Assembly: GCF_029633865.1 (NCBI RefSeq)
Contig: NC_079222.1
Span: forward strand, 31,935,813-31,999,812
Reading direction: 5' to 3'
DNA: 64,000 nt
Origin: Lampris incognitus
Taxonomy: Eukaryota; Chordata; Actinopteri; Lampriformes; Lampridae
The translations under genes and the position numbers were made by a program. The notes under the pieces were generated by a model. It ran no database searches and was not told where the DNA came from. It saw nothing but the letters and a program-made list of their open reading frames with translations. Below, one piece after another: positions 10,787 to 22,252 of this stretch (positions within the stretch are counted from its first letter, which is position 1; every line of letters starts with the position of its first letter).

Positions 10787-13198
10787 TAAAAACATTTAAC
10801 AGATAAAAAAAAATAAAGCCTCAGGGAGATTAACAGAGGGATCTCTCCCAAGACAACGTACAACGGATGAGTTTGCACAATTTCCAGAACACATTTAAAG
10901 ATAGTCACCCAACTCTTAAAACATAAATGATCTTATACATTTTAAATTTTTCAACTTTTAATTGCAAGGAATCAAACAATACTTATTGCATTATTATAAT
11001 CCTATTCACTTCTCAGGAAGTTGACAAGTCAAAAATACAACCCAGCACTAGTTCCAAGTTTTTTCCATGCATATTGTCCTGACTGGTCTGCAGAACGACA
11101 AGATTAAACGTAACCTGTGCTTTACCTCCTGCAGACAAATACATCACATGAGTTGCTGCTGGAGAAAGTGAATGTTGCATGAACCAATATGGGAGCCAGG
11201 ACAACAAAAAAAAAAATCCCATAATGAGTAACATACTGTCCAGTCTAGCGAATCTCTCGTGGGGGGGGGGGGATACGCACAAGAACTCTAGTAGCTAGTA
11301 TAAAACATGGAATTCAGCTAACCATTAGCATGCCTTTTTGCGAGGTAATTTCTCAACTAGAAGATATCTTCATGCACAGCAAAACTATTAACTTTGCTTA
11401 CTTGCTTTTCTTTCACCGTTTTCCCATTAGAGTACAACATTTGGAGACACGGCTGGGATGTTTGCCATGAGGACAACCACCAGACAGAGGAACTCCTTTT
11501 GTACATCCCTCTAAACAACTCAGGCAGAAAGGGAAAAACAGAGTGGTACAGCGACAAATGTATTGAGCTGTATATTGGTAATATGTATCCTTAGATGAGC
11601 AAACTGACCTAGGGAACGCCAAAACCAATTAAATTAGAGCAATTCTTCATTGAAATGCGTAGCTCACACCCCTGCTAAATTGCAATCCAAAATTGAACTA
11701 TGCTTGGAAAGTAAAGGAACGTTGTATACACTTACCTTGGATCAGTTAATTGGCGTAATTAACACCCTCCAGATTTCAGGGCCCAGAAAGGAGCATGAAG
11801 CTGGCATAAGTCGCCACTTTCCACAAAGTATCAAATGTGATGCACTGGTGGACGAAGACTAAAGCATGTCAGGGCCCTTCACTATACAGAACCTTCTAGA
11901 CAAGGATGCTTAGGAATATGAACACTTTCTAAGAGAGTGAGGCATTGAAACTCACTTAAACCAAAAGATGAAATACAAGATAGTGAACAAAAATGCAGAT
12001 CTGGCTAGCAAAACCGCATTACTCAAACATTGCCACAATGCCTTAGTTAGGGGTACTGGGGCAAAGAGACATCAGGCCAAATACAGGAACTAGGTCAAAG
12101 AGATACTCACCTTCTGCAGCATGGCCAGAGAAATTAAGAATGGGCTCAAAGCTATGCAGACATGGAAATCATTGACGCAGTCATTTGTGCCATCATACCA
12201 GAGTTGTAGCTGCAAAGCTACCTTGAAGGTAAAGAAAATCTTACCTACCCTGAGGAGAATCTTAAGGAAACTCCCCATAATGTAATGATAGGAGCAATGA
12301 ACCTGAGGGAGAAAAAAAAATTGCTCGCTTTTGATCGACTATAAACTACAACCCAGCACTAGTTCAGTCTTTTCAGTCCTGCAGAACGACAAGATTAAGT
12401 GAGCTGCAGCCTTACCTGCTGGAGACAAATACATTAGTTGAGCTGCTGTTGGAGAAAGTGAATGCTATACCAATGAAGAGACAGGATAAAAATCCAGCCC
12501 CATTACAAATAACTAATGCAAATACTGTCCGGTCTGGTGAATGCCTACTAGAAGGGAGGAAAAAATAAAAATAAAGCAGCCGTGGTGAGCACAAGAAGTC
12601 CAGTAGCGAGCACACATGGAATTTGGCTAATGATTATCACGTCTTACTGCATGGTAATTTTTCAACTGGAAGAGATGCACATCCAATTGTAACCATTGCT
12701 TATTTGATACAAGAATGGTGGCATAGCCAAGATAATCGACTTAAAAAAAGGGAAAATGGAGAAAGACAGACATGTTGCTTTTCCCTTCGGCATTACTAGT
12801 CAAGCAATGAACCATTGACCTAAAACAAGTTGATCTCTGCTTAAGTCTTCATCAGAGTGCCTAGCTCACGCCCCTGCTAAAGTGGAATCCCAAGTTGAAG
12901 AACTACAGCTTGAAGTTAAAGGAACATTGCTTTCACTCAGCTATTGGTGAGTCCAATAGCTATCATTAAGTGTAACAATGGAGACTGGATTCTTTACTGT
13001 GTCACGTTTAAATGCAATATTAAACGAAATCTTAGTACATTCACAAGTGGCATAGCTAGGATAATTACCTTAAAGGGAAAATGGAGACGTTGCTTTTCCT
13101 TTGCTTCAAATTATTGAATGATGGAAAAGTAAGCGCACGAGCCCCACTGTGGTAATCCTACGCATTATCAAGCAATGAACCATTCACCAAAAACAAGG

Positions 13199-13302
13199 TC
13201 AAGTCAATTTTATTTGTATAGCCCAAAATCACCAATTTGACTCAGTGGGCTTTACAGCTACACAACATCCTGTCCTTAGACCCTCGCATCAGGTAAGGAA
13301 AT
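13199..13302 (+). repeat. Repeat F copy
   Basis: AAGTCAATTTTATTTGTATA, CAGTGGGCTTTACAGCTACA, CAGGTAAGGAAATCC. The ACATTTTACATAGCGCTTTT companion motif follows at 13,338. Confidence 0.88.
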
Positions 13303-14044
13303 CCTCAAGAGAAAAAACAAAAACAGGGAGATCAAGTTACATTTTACATAGCGCTTTTATAGCTGCAACCGCCACTGAAAGCGCTTTACAAAAACATTGA
13401 CCCATAACCTGTAGCGAGTTAGAATTGGGGATTCTAATATCGTTAAGTATAACAATACAGTCTGAAACACTTCCCGTCACGTTTAAATACAAAGTTAAAG
13501 TCTAACTCTTAGTACATTGTTTATAAGCGAAACTTTACAGACTGGAACTCTTCATACAGTCTCATTGCTGGGTAAATACCCATTTTCATTTCTTTAAGTT
13601 CGTTAATCTCTCAAGGTCCATTAACTATTCCACTTTAGGAAAAAACAAGTCCATGAACTTGTGTTGGCTATCTTCAATTAGCAATCTGTGGCAAAGCAAG
13701 GAAAGATACCAAATTTGTAGTCTTTCCCCAAAACTACTGCGGTGTCCGAGCAGTATCCTTCGGTAGTCCATTTGAAGTCAGGCTGTTCCAGTTCAGTTAA
13801 TCCCTGCAGAGGTTTCCAAATAACGAAGCTTTAGCTTGACATGCCAACAACTCGGCTATCCACAGCAGAAGAAAAAAAATTGGTCACTGGATGTTTAACC
13901 GTTTATTTGGAAACCATTTGTTACAGAACGATTGTCCATTACCAACAAAAAGGTTAAGAAAGAGTTCACAAAACTGGCTCCACTCCTTAACTTCACACAT
14001 GATTCTTCACAGTAGCAAGACAGTTAAAGGTGCGTGCAGTTACT

Positions 14045-14105
14045 AGGAAATAAAATTTATATAGCCCAATATCACAAATTTGCCTCAATGGGCTTTACAA
14101 CATTT
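14045..14105 (+). repeat. Repeat F copy, short
   Basis: TTTATATAGCCCAATATCAC and AATGGGCTTTACAACATTTT; the second half is missing. Confidence 0.8.
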
Positions 14106-14235
14106 TGACCAGGGAGAAAAAGTAGGATGAAACCTCAGTGAGATCAGAGGGATCTCCCAAGATGCACAACTTGCAATGGATGCGTTTACACAAAACATTT
14201 AGAGAATTAAAGTCACCTATTCTGAAGTACTAATG

Positions 14236-14710
14236 CAACAAGTTTCTTGCAGGTGTGGGTAGTTCTTAGAGCTGCGTGAGGCACTCAGTACCAGTGTTTC
14301 CAGAAGATGGCCGCAAGGTACCAGACTTGCTTCCACCTGCGGTTTCTTTCTTGCGAAATACTCCTGGCGGTAGCTTGGGCTTGATCAAGTTGTTTGGCAT
14401 CAGGGCCTCAATCATTGAGGTCTGAAGATGCCCTTGAAGTGAGCCTCCTGTTTATGATGGCCTTAGCAGTTTATGGAGACCTTTCCACAAGTTGTTCCTT
14501 CACTGGGGGGGTTCAGAATATCTCAAGAGCAAATCAGCTGCTCCCAGCTTCCCTCCATGGTGAGAACCTGCCAGAGGATTGAAGTGCCATTGGACATACT
14601 TCTGTTGCAAGTAGTTTGTCTTCTTGCTGGTGGTTTCTTTGATTCTTCAAGTCAATGTTGCACCATCAAGGGAAAATGGATAGACAGGCTCGTTGCTTGT
14701 CTCACTTCAT
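14236..14710 (-). pseudogene. BEL/Pao integrase C-terminal relic inside an array unit
   Basis: Read on the minus strand, broken frames give QWHFNPLAGSHHGGKLGAAD, then IKPKLPPGVFRKKE and IFWKHW-like words. In BEL/Pao polyproteins the corresponding order is FNPP.(A/S)SH.GG.WE, then PN.LL...LPPG.F, then RWRQVQ...FWKRW.REYLP, all in the C-terminal half of integrase. Stops and frameshifts separate the pieces, and the region downstream of the FWK motif is deleted compared with the copy at 24,740-25,395. The matching relic in another unit shows that it was amplified with the array or predates it. Confidence 0.72.
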
Positions 14711-14717
14711 TTACTTT

Positions 14718-16244
14718 TTAAGGGTACAACATTTGGAGGCACTGCTGGGATGTTTGGCATGAGGACAACCTCCTGGCTGTGAGGAACACGTTTTGTCCAT
14801 CACTCAAAACAACCCAGGTGTAACAGAACAGGTGTGGTATGGTGACAAATGTGGCAATGACCCGTCTATTGGTAGTGTATCCTGGAGGTGATCAAATTGA
14901 CCACTAGGGAACGCCAAAACCAATTCTTCACCGTAGTGGCCTAACTCAATCCCCTGCTAAAGTGGAATCCAAATTTAATCATTATGCCTTGAAGTTAAGG
15001 AACATTGTATACACTTACCTTGGATCAGTGAATTGGAGTAACCAACACTCCAGATTTCAGGGCCTGGAAAAGAGCATGCAACTGGCAAAAGTTACCCCTT
15101 TCCATAATCGAACGGGATGTACTAGTGCATGAAGACAGAAGCATGTCAGCCCCCTTCAATATTAAGGACCTTACAGATAGAATTAGTAACGGGAACAACT
15201 ACAAAGGGAGGTTGAGGCATTGAACTGCTCCTTAGGCAAAAAGAAAATGAAATGCAGGATCTAGTGAACAAAAGGCAGATCTGGGTCGCAACAGTGCATC
15301 ACTAACATATTGCCACAGTACCCCAATAAATCATGCTGAAAATACTAAGATATCAGGTGAAATAGGGGCAACTGGTCAAAAAGATACTCTTCTCCAGCCT
15401 GGCCAGGCATACCGAGATTGGGCTAAGCAAAGGCTATGCAGCTGAAAACCACTGATGCAGTCATCTGAGCCATTATATCAGGCTCGCAGCTGCAACTCTA
15501 TCTTGAAGGTAAAGAGAACCTTGCCCACTCCAAGAAGACACTTAAGCTCTTACTAGGAGAAAAGTGCCACAATTGTATAAACAATTCACCTCAGGTCCAG
15601 AGTAGTGAGACACCCTATAATGTACTGACCGCAATGGGCCGAGAGAAAATCCTGTTCGCTTGTTTTTCCTCCAGGCATACTGCCCTGATTGGTCTGCCAG
15701 AACAACAAGATTACATGTGACCTGCAGTTTTATCTCCTACAGACAAATCAGATGAGCTGCTGCTGGAGAAAGTGAATATTGCATGCACTAGTGAAAAGGA
15801 GAGACAGGATATTAAGAAACATCCTGCCCCATTATGAGTATCTAATGCAAATACTGTCCAGTCTAGTGAATCTGTATGGGGGGGAAGCAGCATGCTACCA
15901 CTGTTACACCACAGTAAGCATGAGAACTCCAGTAGCTAGCATAAAACATGGAATTTGGCCAATGGTTAGTATGTCTCAATGCACAGTAATCTTTCAACTA
16001 GCAGATATTTATGCACATTAACTGAAAAATATAACCATTGCTGACTTGATACATTCACAAGAACGGTGGCATAGCTAGCATCATTACTTTAAGGGAAAAT
16101 TAGTAAGACGGACATATTGCTTTAAATTATTGAATGAGGGCCAGACATATTGCTTTAAATTGAATGAGGGACAAATCAGAACATGTTCCCCACTGTGGTA
16201 ATCCTAGTCATTACTGATCAAACAATGAACCATTCACCCAAAAC
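14718..16244. repeat. Array unit, third copy, left part
   Basis: GGTACAACATTTGGAGGCAC (14,722), TACCTTGGATCAGTGAATTG (15,017), AGATACTC (15,381), ATCTTGAAGGTAAAG (15,501), CTGCAGTTTTATCTCC (15,722), GAGCTGCTGCTGGAGAAAG (15,754), AAAACATGGAATTTGGCC (15,943), ATAGCTAGCATCATTACTTT (16,070). No recognised domain. Confidence 0.8.
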
Positions 16245-16245
16245 A

Positions 16246-16294
16246 AGTCAATTTTTTTTCAATATAGCCAAATATAAATTTGACTGGGCTTTAC
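16246..16294 (+). repeat. Repeat F, left part, split by an RTE-type insertion
   Basis: AGTCAATTTTTTTTCAATAT to GACTGGGCTTTAC. The right part resumes at 17,231 with GGGCTTTACAGCAGCAC; GGGCTTTAC is duplicated on both sides. Confidence 0.85.
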
Positions 16295-17230
16295 GTTGGT
16301 AACCCGGGCCCTGGTATTTCATTTGGCAAAGATTTTACGCCGGATGCCCTTCCTGACGCAACCCTCCCCATTGATCCGGGCTTGGGACCGGCGCTGAGAA
16401 TGCATTGGTTTGTGCATCCTCAGTGGCTGGGTTACTACTTATTTTGGGTGCTCCTGTTGGGGGTTACCACAGCCGATTATCCATTTCCTCCTGTCCTCTG
16501 CATCCGTCACGCAGGTGGCTGGCATAACAGGGCAAGACGCAGAGGGCAGATGACAGTCATCTGTAGCACCCTACTCTACAGATCACAATGTCATCCGCAT
16601 ACATCGTAGTCCATGGACACTCCTGCCTGATCTCGTCCCATCAACTCGAGTCTCTGGACGATGTTTGCGGATGACATTGATCTGTAGCGATAGTAGAGTA
16701 CAGTTTGAGGCGAGTAGAATTAAAGTCCGTAGGAATATGACAACACGCATGCATGAATGAGAGGGCGGACAGCAGAATGGTGAGAATGCAAGGAGTAGGT
16801 GATGAAAGCATACGAGTTTAAATACTTGGGGTCAACTGTCCAAAGCAATGGAGTGCAGGCAGGGTGGAGTGGGTGTAGAAGTGGTTTGTGACAGGGGTAC
16901 CAGCAGGAGTTGGGAAGGTTTACCAGCCATGTTATATGGATTGAGACAATGGCACTGATGACCAGGAGGTGGAGATGCCAAGATTTTCATTGGGAGTGAT
17001 GAACAGGATTAGAAATAATTATATTAGAGGGACTGGTCAAGTTGGACGGTTTGGACATGTGAAGGAGAGTCTGGGTATATTGGGAGAAGGATGCTGAACA
17101 AGGAGCTGTCAGGGAAGGTCAAAGGATGTGGTGAGGGAAGTCATGCAGGTGGTTGGTATGACAAAGGAAGATGAAGAAATGGAAACAAATGATCCACTGT
17201 GGCGACCCCTAATGTGAGCAGCTCAAAGCA
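16295..17230 (+). mobile_element. RTE-type LINE 3' fragment with an inverted leading end
   Basis: The insertion is flanked by GGGCTTTAC (16,286-16,294 and 17,231-17,239). Its right part, on the plus strand, has GATGTTTGCGGATGACATTG (translates to MFADDI, an RT catalytic-site motif) near 16,660 and then the conserved RTE 3' coding end: words corresponding to PAMLYG, GHV, and a terminal GTGGCGACCCCTAATG before AGCAGCTCAAAG. The left 200 bp includes TTTTACGCCGGATGCCCTTC and, near 16,455-16,515, the reverse complement of the same 3' end (GGTTACCACAGCCGATTATC). The coding frame is destroyed. Related 3' ends lie at 45,503-45,951 and 62,814-62,961. Confidence 0.78.
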
Positions 17231-17611
17231 GGGCTTTACAGCAGCACAACGTCCTGTCCTTACACCCTCACATCAGGTAAGTCACTTTAAAAAAAAAAAG
17301 TTACATGTTATATAGCTACAACAGCCACTCAAAGTGCTTCACAAAAACATTGACTAAACCTGCAGTCCACCTTAGAATTGGGGATCCTAATGTCCATCTT
17401 TAAGTGCGACAAAAGACTGGATCCCTTACCCTGTCAAGTTTTAATGCAATATTACAAACTGGAACTCTTAGTACATTCACTGGTTTGTAAGTTCAACTTT
17501 TCCAGACAGGAAGTCTTCATACCTGGGTGAATACCAATTTTTCTCCCTTCAAGTCCATTAACCTCAAGGTCCATTGAGTATTCCAGTTTCGTTTGAAAAT
17601 GCGTCAGTCCA
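17231..17611. repeat. Repeat F right part and array block up to the L1 insertion
   Basis: GGGCTTTACAGCAGCACAAC, then the TATATAGCTACAACAGCCAC companion motif (17,307) and the GTTTTAATGCAATATTAC block (17,438), ending at the target site GTCAGTCCA (17,603-17,611). Confidence 0.8.
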
Positions 17612-17832
17612 GGGCGTGGCCTGAACACTGCATAGAGTAGCTCCACAACCCTCAAAAAAATGTATAACACTCACCGCAAATGACCAAGAGACAATAAGAA
17701 TAAAACAAACCAAAATTGTCAACACAAATGCTAGCAGTTTAACCGAAATGGGTAGCAACCCCAGCAGCACCACGAGCCCTCAGCCTACCTAGCATCTTAA
17801 CCACTATCCAGAAACTAGAAGGGGACATCAAC

Positions 17833-18375
17833 GTGAGGTTCAATACGATGGACACTAAACCAAATGCAGTCCAAACTTCACTAACCGACCACTCAACTCG
17901 CATTGTTGACTTGGAGTGTGCTACCGACTACAAGACCTGTTTCGCAGCCCTGGAGAAGCAGTGTGATGAGCTGACTGAAACCAACAAAGCCACGAAGAGT
18001 AAGCCGATTGACCTAGGCCATTCAAGATGCTCGAACAACAAAATCACTGGTCTACCAGAGAAAGTTGAGAGCGGCAAACCAACGGAGTTCGTTGCGGGGT
18101 TCTTATCTAAACTCCTGGGAGTGCAGAACTTGCCCGGTCGACTGAAAGTGGACTAGGCGTACCGCATAGGCGTGCAACCATCGCCCGCACCATGATCGAC
18201 AAAATCTACCACTTTCCGGAGAAGATCCTGAAGCTTGCCCGCCAACAATCTGTCCTTTAACGGAGCTCGGATCAACGTGTACCCAGACTTCTCGCCTGAA
18301 GTAGCCGAGCCTTTGACGGAGCAAAGCTGAGAGATGCAGGGATAAAACACAACCTCCTTTTCCCTGCGAGACTGA
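17833..18375 (+). pseudogene. L1-type ORF1 remnant
   Basis: ORF1 of L1-type LINEs encodes an RNA-binding coiled-coil protein that packages the element RNA. The first frame (ATG 17,833, stop near 18,154) contains TDHSTRIVDLE and a leucine/charged stretch with heptad character, then NNKITGLPEKVESGKPTEFV. This matches the RRM-like core of fish L1 ORF1 proteins (usual form NNIR.VGLPE). Beyond the stop, shifted frames give TMIDKIYHFPEKILKLARQQ and KLRDAGIKHNLLFPARL, the expected C-terminal domain words. It ends abruptly at the inversion breakpoint near 18,375. The complete ORF1 of such elements is usually longer, around 300 residues. Confidence 0.82.
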
Positions 18376-18377
18376 TC

Positions 18378-20080
18378 ACCCATATCAGTTTCATCCTTTT
18401 TTCCATAACAGGGATACGTTAGCCGCGTACAGGGATTCAGGGAGACGTCCCGTTGCAATAGAATTATTAAACATCCTTAACATAATGGGAGAGACTTTGT
18501 CCGAGTATGCTTTATAGAACTCTGCCATACCCGTCCGGCAGCCTTCCCGTTAGGGAAAGAGTATTGCTTCTGTAACTTTCTCTAAAATTATACCTGCATT
18601 TAATTCAGTTTGCGCCGAGGCACATTTTAGGTGGGCGTTGAGTCTGAAATCTGCGCTGTATCAGCAGTGATTCTCGAGGTGTAGGGTCTCAGAATTCAAG
18701 GAAACAATCGATGTTTAGGATCTGGATATAGAGCCCGTTTTAATTTTATTAATCATTCTTTTGGCCTGAATACTCCTAAGTTGGCGAGCGCTAATAGTTT
18801 ATCCGGCTTGCCACTCCTCAAGTGTTTGTTTAACTTTCAATAACGTTTTGCTTACCTGGTCGGAGAGAATGGTTATATTTTAGTTTCATTGTCACCAAGT
18901 GTGGAGGGCGACGCTGACCATCTATATTCATTCTCAGGTGCTGAAAGCTTAACAGAAATTTCGGACATCTTTCAGTCTGTCCTTTTTTCAATTTGGCCTC
19001 GTAAGCAATATGGCCACGTATGATAGCCTTAAGGGCTTCCCACAAAGTAGAGTCGTTTATATCAGGAGTGTCGTTCTCAGTCAAGTAGGCTGTGATTGAG
19101 TTATACATTTGTAGTGGGAATTGTTCAAGAGGGTTGTATGCGGGCCTGGCCATTTTCATATGACGTTTAAATTCTATGGGGCTATGGTCTGATATCAAAA
19201 TGTGACACTTGGTGGAAATTGTCCGACAGCTTGGCATCTATTGGAAAGTAGTCGATTCTTGTATAAGATTCATGCACCTGTGGAAAAAATAATCTCTAGC
19301 AGACGGGTGCTGCTGCCTCCAAATATCAACCAGGTTCAATGACCTCAGATGATTAAGGGCTATGGTGGAATTAGACAGGGAAATGGGGCGCGTAGAACTT
19401 CTGTTGGTGAAAGTCTAATGTATTCATCTCCACCTGTGATTAGGTGGGTGGTCATAGATCAGGGATAAGATTAAAAACTATCCTAAAAAAAAATCCAGTG
19501 TTGTCAAAATTGGGTGGATATATATATCTATATATATATAGATATATTCAAGAAGGTGACATGCTGTGATAAAATATTGCCCGTTACTATAACGACCATT
19601 CGGGTCAGAGATGGTCGAGACGTGAACAAACGGGACATTGCTGCGAATTAATATGGCGGCGACTCTGGACGAAAAGGTGGACTGAGATACCAGCTACATT
19701 TTAACCTCCACTGTTCATTGCGCTTAATATGCGTTTCTTGTAAAAAGACAGTATCCCCAGATAAGGATTTCAAGTGCGAGAAAACCTTTCCTCTTCAGAT
19801 TGGACCCCTAAGCCTGTCACATTCCAGCTGAGTAGGATTAGGCTGCCGCCTGTGTAACCTGTTGCAGCCGTAAAGAAACATTCAAACGTTGTGACGCATC
19901 CTCATCAATAATACTACTCTGTGCATGAGCAGAGGACAAACTCGAACAGAGAAAAACGCATAGGAGACCCTTAGCCAAACGAAGTAAAGCGCAAATTCCC
20001 TCAAACACTGAGACGGCTAAACGCAGCAATGAAATAACACTAACGTTAATTCTGCAAAACTTAAGATGCATAGCAACTAT
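18378..20080 (-). pseudogene. Inverted block: L1 ORF2 endonuclease and N-terminal RT
   Basis: Reading the minus strand from 19,840 down: LILLSWNVTGLG, then VFLQETHIKRNEQW, the first motifs of the APE-type endonuclease. ILISDHSPIEF follows near 19,195 (the SDH catalytic motif). The linker frame at 18,830-19,237 contains TPDINDSTLWEALKAIIRGH. Near 18,540-18,430 it reads MAEFYKAYSDKVSPIML and SLYAANVSLLWKKDETDMG, the start of the RT domain. The block is opposite in direction to ORF1 on its left and RT on its right. About 40 residues that should link DETDMG to FIPGRFSF are missing at the junctions. Several stops and frameshifts are present. The 19,840-20,080 part corresponds to the ORF1-ORF2 intergenic region. 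Confidence 0.85.
19511..19550. repeat. AT-rich near-palindrome in the inverted L1 block
   Basis: GATATATATATCTATATATA followed by TATAGATATATTC; a dinucleotide tract able to fold back on itself. It probably arose by slippage. Confidence 0.8.
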
Positions 20081-20084
20081 AATC

Positions 20085-20845
20085 CACCATGACCAGACGA
20101 TTTATCCCAGGAAGATTTTCCTTTAACGTCAGACAATTCAATATAGTGTACGCTAAATATGATAAAGACGCCAGTATTGCGGTCTTGGCACTTGATGCCC
20201 AAAAAGCCTTGAATCAGGTTGAATGAAGATATATTTTGACAGTGTTGAGAGTCTGGCTTAGGTGACAATTTCACCTCATGGGTCAAAATGCTATACGCCA
20301 GCCCAACAGCCTCAGTTATCACCAACAGTGATAATCACCCACCTTTACATTGCACCGCTCCTGCCGTCAAGGCTGCCCTTTAAGCCCGTTACTATTCGCA
20401 CTCGCTATGGAGCGCCTTGCTACTAGGATAAGAAATCATCCCTCTATAGCCCCATTGATGTTAGGCAAGGTGGATCACCGCATCTCGCTCTACACGGATG
20501 AGGCTCCGCTTCTCTCCCGCCCGTTAGAATCTCTATCGCCCTTACTAGAACCAATTAGAGTTTGGTGAGGTTTCTGGGTACACTAAACGGACAAAAGCGA
20601 ATTTATGCAGCTTAAAGGGAAGTTGAACTCAACATTTGTAAAAAAAAAAAGTTCCTTTCCGCATTACTAACATTAAATATTTAGGCGTGGTCATCCCAAG
20701 AGATCCCTAACCGATTTATAAACTGGATTATTTGAGCATGGTAGACAAATTGAAATCAATATTGAAACCTGGAGGCTCTTACCTTTATCCATGATAGGAC
20801 GAGTCATCGCAGTTAAAATGGTGGTTCTCCCCAGATTTCTATATA
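20085..20845 (+). pseudogene. L1 ORF2 reverse transcriptase, second part
   Basis: Frames in order: RFIPGRFSFNVRQFNIVYA, ASIAVLALDAQKALNQVE (RT motif A; usual form VLSLDAEKAFD, so the second catalytic-region Asp is Asn here), RQGCPLSPLLFALAMERLAT (motif B) and HRISLYTDEAPLLSRP at about 20,476-20,520. The usual YADDVLL is YTDEAPL, so the paired Asp motif is damaged. VVLPRFLY marks the Tc1-like insertion point at 20,844-20,845, and the frame resumes after it. Stops separate the pieces. Confidence 0.88.
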
Positions 20846-22252
20846 CAGTGGGGAGAACATGTGATACACTGCCGATTTTGCAGGTTTTCCCCACTTACAA
20901 AGCATGCAGAGGTCTAATTTTTATCATAGGTACACTTCAACTGAGAGACAATCTTAAACAAAAATCCAGAAAATCACATGAAGTAATTTGATCACCTACC
21001 AACCAGTAAGAATTCCAGCTATCAGACCTGTTTTTCTTTAAGAAGCCCTCCTGTTCTCCACTCATTACCTGCATAAAAGACACCTGTCCACACACACGAC
21101 TCCAACCTCTCCACAATGGCCAAGACCAGAGAGCTGTCCAAGGACAAAATTTTAGACCTGCACAAGGTTGGGATGGGCTACAGAACAATAGGCAAGCAGC
21201 TTGGTGAGAAGGCAACTGTTGGCGCAATTAGAAAATGGAAGTTCAAGATGACAGTCAATCTCCCTCAGTCTGGGGCTCCATGCAAGATCTCACCTCGTGG
21301 GGCATCAGTGATCATAAGGTGAGGGATTAGCCCAGAACTACACGGCAGGACCTGGTCAATGACCTGGGACCACAGTCTCAAAGAAAACCATTAGTATCAC
21401 ATGACGCCATCAGATTAAAATCCTGCAGCGCATGTCCAGGCCCGCCTGAAGTTTGCCAATGACCATCTGGATGATCCAGATGAGGAAACAAAGTCATGTG
21501 GTCTGATGACCAAAATAAAGCTTTTTGGTATAAACTCCATTCGCTGTGTTTGGAGGAAAGAGGAGTACAACCCCAAGAACACCATCCCAACCGTGAAGCA
21601 TGGAGGTGGAAACATTCTTTGGGGATGCTTTTCTGCAAAGGGGACAGGACGACTGCACCGTATTGAGGGGAGGATGGATGGGGCCGTGTATTGCGAGATC
21701 TTGGCCAACAACCTCCTTCCCTGAATAAGAGCATTGAAGATGGGTCGTGGCTGGGTCTTCCAGCATAACGACCCAAAACACAGCCAGGGCAACTAAGGAG
21801 TGGCTCCGTAAGAAACATCAAGGTCTTGGAGTGGCCTAGCTAGTCTCCAGACCTGAACCCAATAGAAAAGTCTTTGAAGGGAGATAAAAGTCCGTGTTGC
21901 CCAGCATCAACCCCAAAATCAAGGATCTGGAGGAGATCTGTATGGAGGAGTGGGCCAAAATCCCTGCTGCAGTGTGCGCAAACCTGGTCAAAAACTACAG
22001 GGAGTGTCTGATCTCTAATTGCAAACAAAGGTTTCTTTACCAAATATTAAGTTCTGTTTTTCTGATGTATCAAATACATGTCATGCTATAAAAAGCAAAT
22101 TAATTACTTAAAAATCATGTGATTTTCTGGATTTTTGTTTTAGATTCCGTCACAGTTGAAGTGTACGTATGATAAAAATTAGACCTCTACATGCTTTCCA
22201 AGTGGGAAAACCTGCAAAATTGGCAGTGTATCACATACTTATTCTCCCACTG
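20846..22252 (+). mobile_element. Tc1-like DNA transposon with long TIRs, TA target
   Basis: The ends are CAGTGGGGAGAA and TTCTCCCACTG, flanked by TA (20,844-20,845 and 22,253-22,254). The terminal inverted repeats are about 145-150 bp (20,846-20,989 and 22,102-22,252) and nearly identical, both including GTGATACACTGCC, GGTCTAATTTTTATCATA and AAAAATCCAGAAAATCACAT. It interrupts the L1 RT at the VVLPRFLY codons. The transposase is dead, but the TIRs look well preserved. Confidence 0.95.
21116..22045 (+). pseudogene. Tc1-like transposase, broken and internally deleted
   Basis: The reading starts at ATG 21,116 with [20 protein letters not shown], then [20 protein letters not shown] (helix-turn-helix DNA-binding region) and [15 protein letters not shown] (the linker). 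A stop follows at about 21,320. Later frames give LKSC, then WSDDQNK (first catalytic Asp region), a plus-frame piece at 21,506-21,724 with [20 protein letters not shown] and [16 protein letters not shown], then EWPS and SPDLNPIE (catalytic Glu) near 21,830-21,865 and [18 protein letters not shown]. About 310 codons of span against a usual 340; the segment between the linker and the first Asp is shortened. Confidence 0.92.

Larger units (their letters stand above)
8921..11419. repeat. Array unit segment after Copia
   Basis: After the interrupted F repeat the sequence rejoins the unit at GACATCATGGCAAAA, giving the AGATACTCACC block (9,044), the GAAGGTAAAG block (9,150), the CCTTACCTCC block (9,408), the AAAACATGGAATTTGG block (9,611), F (9,877), a CCTGTAGCG / CCCAATATCCATC block (10,060-10,300), an AGCAATCCGTGGCAAAGCAA block (10,330), and F again (10,691). 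A second CTTTACCTCC block lies at 11,121. No open frame longer than about 90 codons is present and no protein domain was recognised. Confidence 0.78.
11420..14235. repeat. Array unit, the cleanest copy (about 3.3 kb period)
   Basis: The GTACAACATTTGGA block at 11,430 recurs at 14,725, giving a period of about 3.29 kb without large insertions. Order: GTACAACATTTGGA (11,430), TACCTTGGATCAGT (11,734), AGATACTCACC (12,102), CTTGAAGGTAAAG (12,222), CTTACCTGCTGG (12,411), ATGGAATTTGGC (12,615), a partial restart (12,840-12,940), F (13,200), the ACCTGTAGCGAGTTAGAATT block (13,408), AGCAATCTGTGGCAAAGC (13,680), F (14,050). A minus-strand frame in 12,090-12,278 reads KIFFTFKVALQLQLWYDGTN, and similar words occur in other copies. 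I do not recognise the family. Confidence 0.8.

Noticed and set aside
14722..14800. GTTFGGTAGMFG reading, resembling nucleoporin FG repeats
   Set aside because: It is a single short frame that ends in a stop, is not kept in the other copies of the block, and sits next to a minus-strand integrase relic.
21378..21821. 147-codon minus-strand open stretch in the Tc1-like element
   Set aside because: It is antisense to the transposase remnant, a known by-product in this family.
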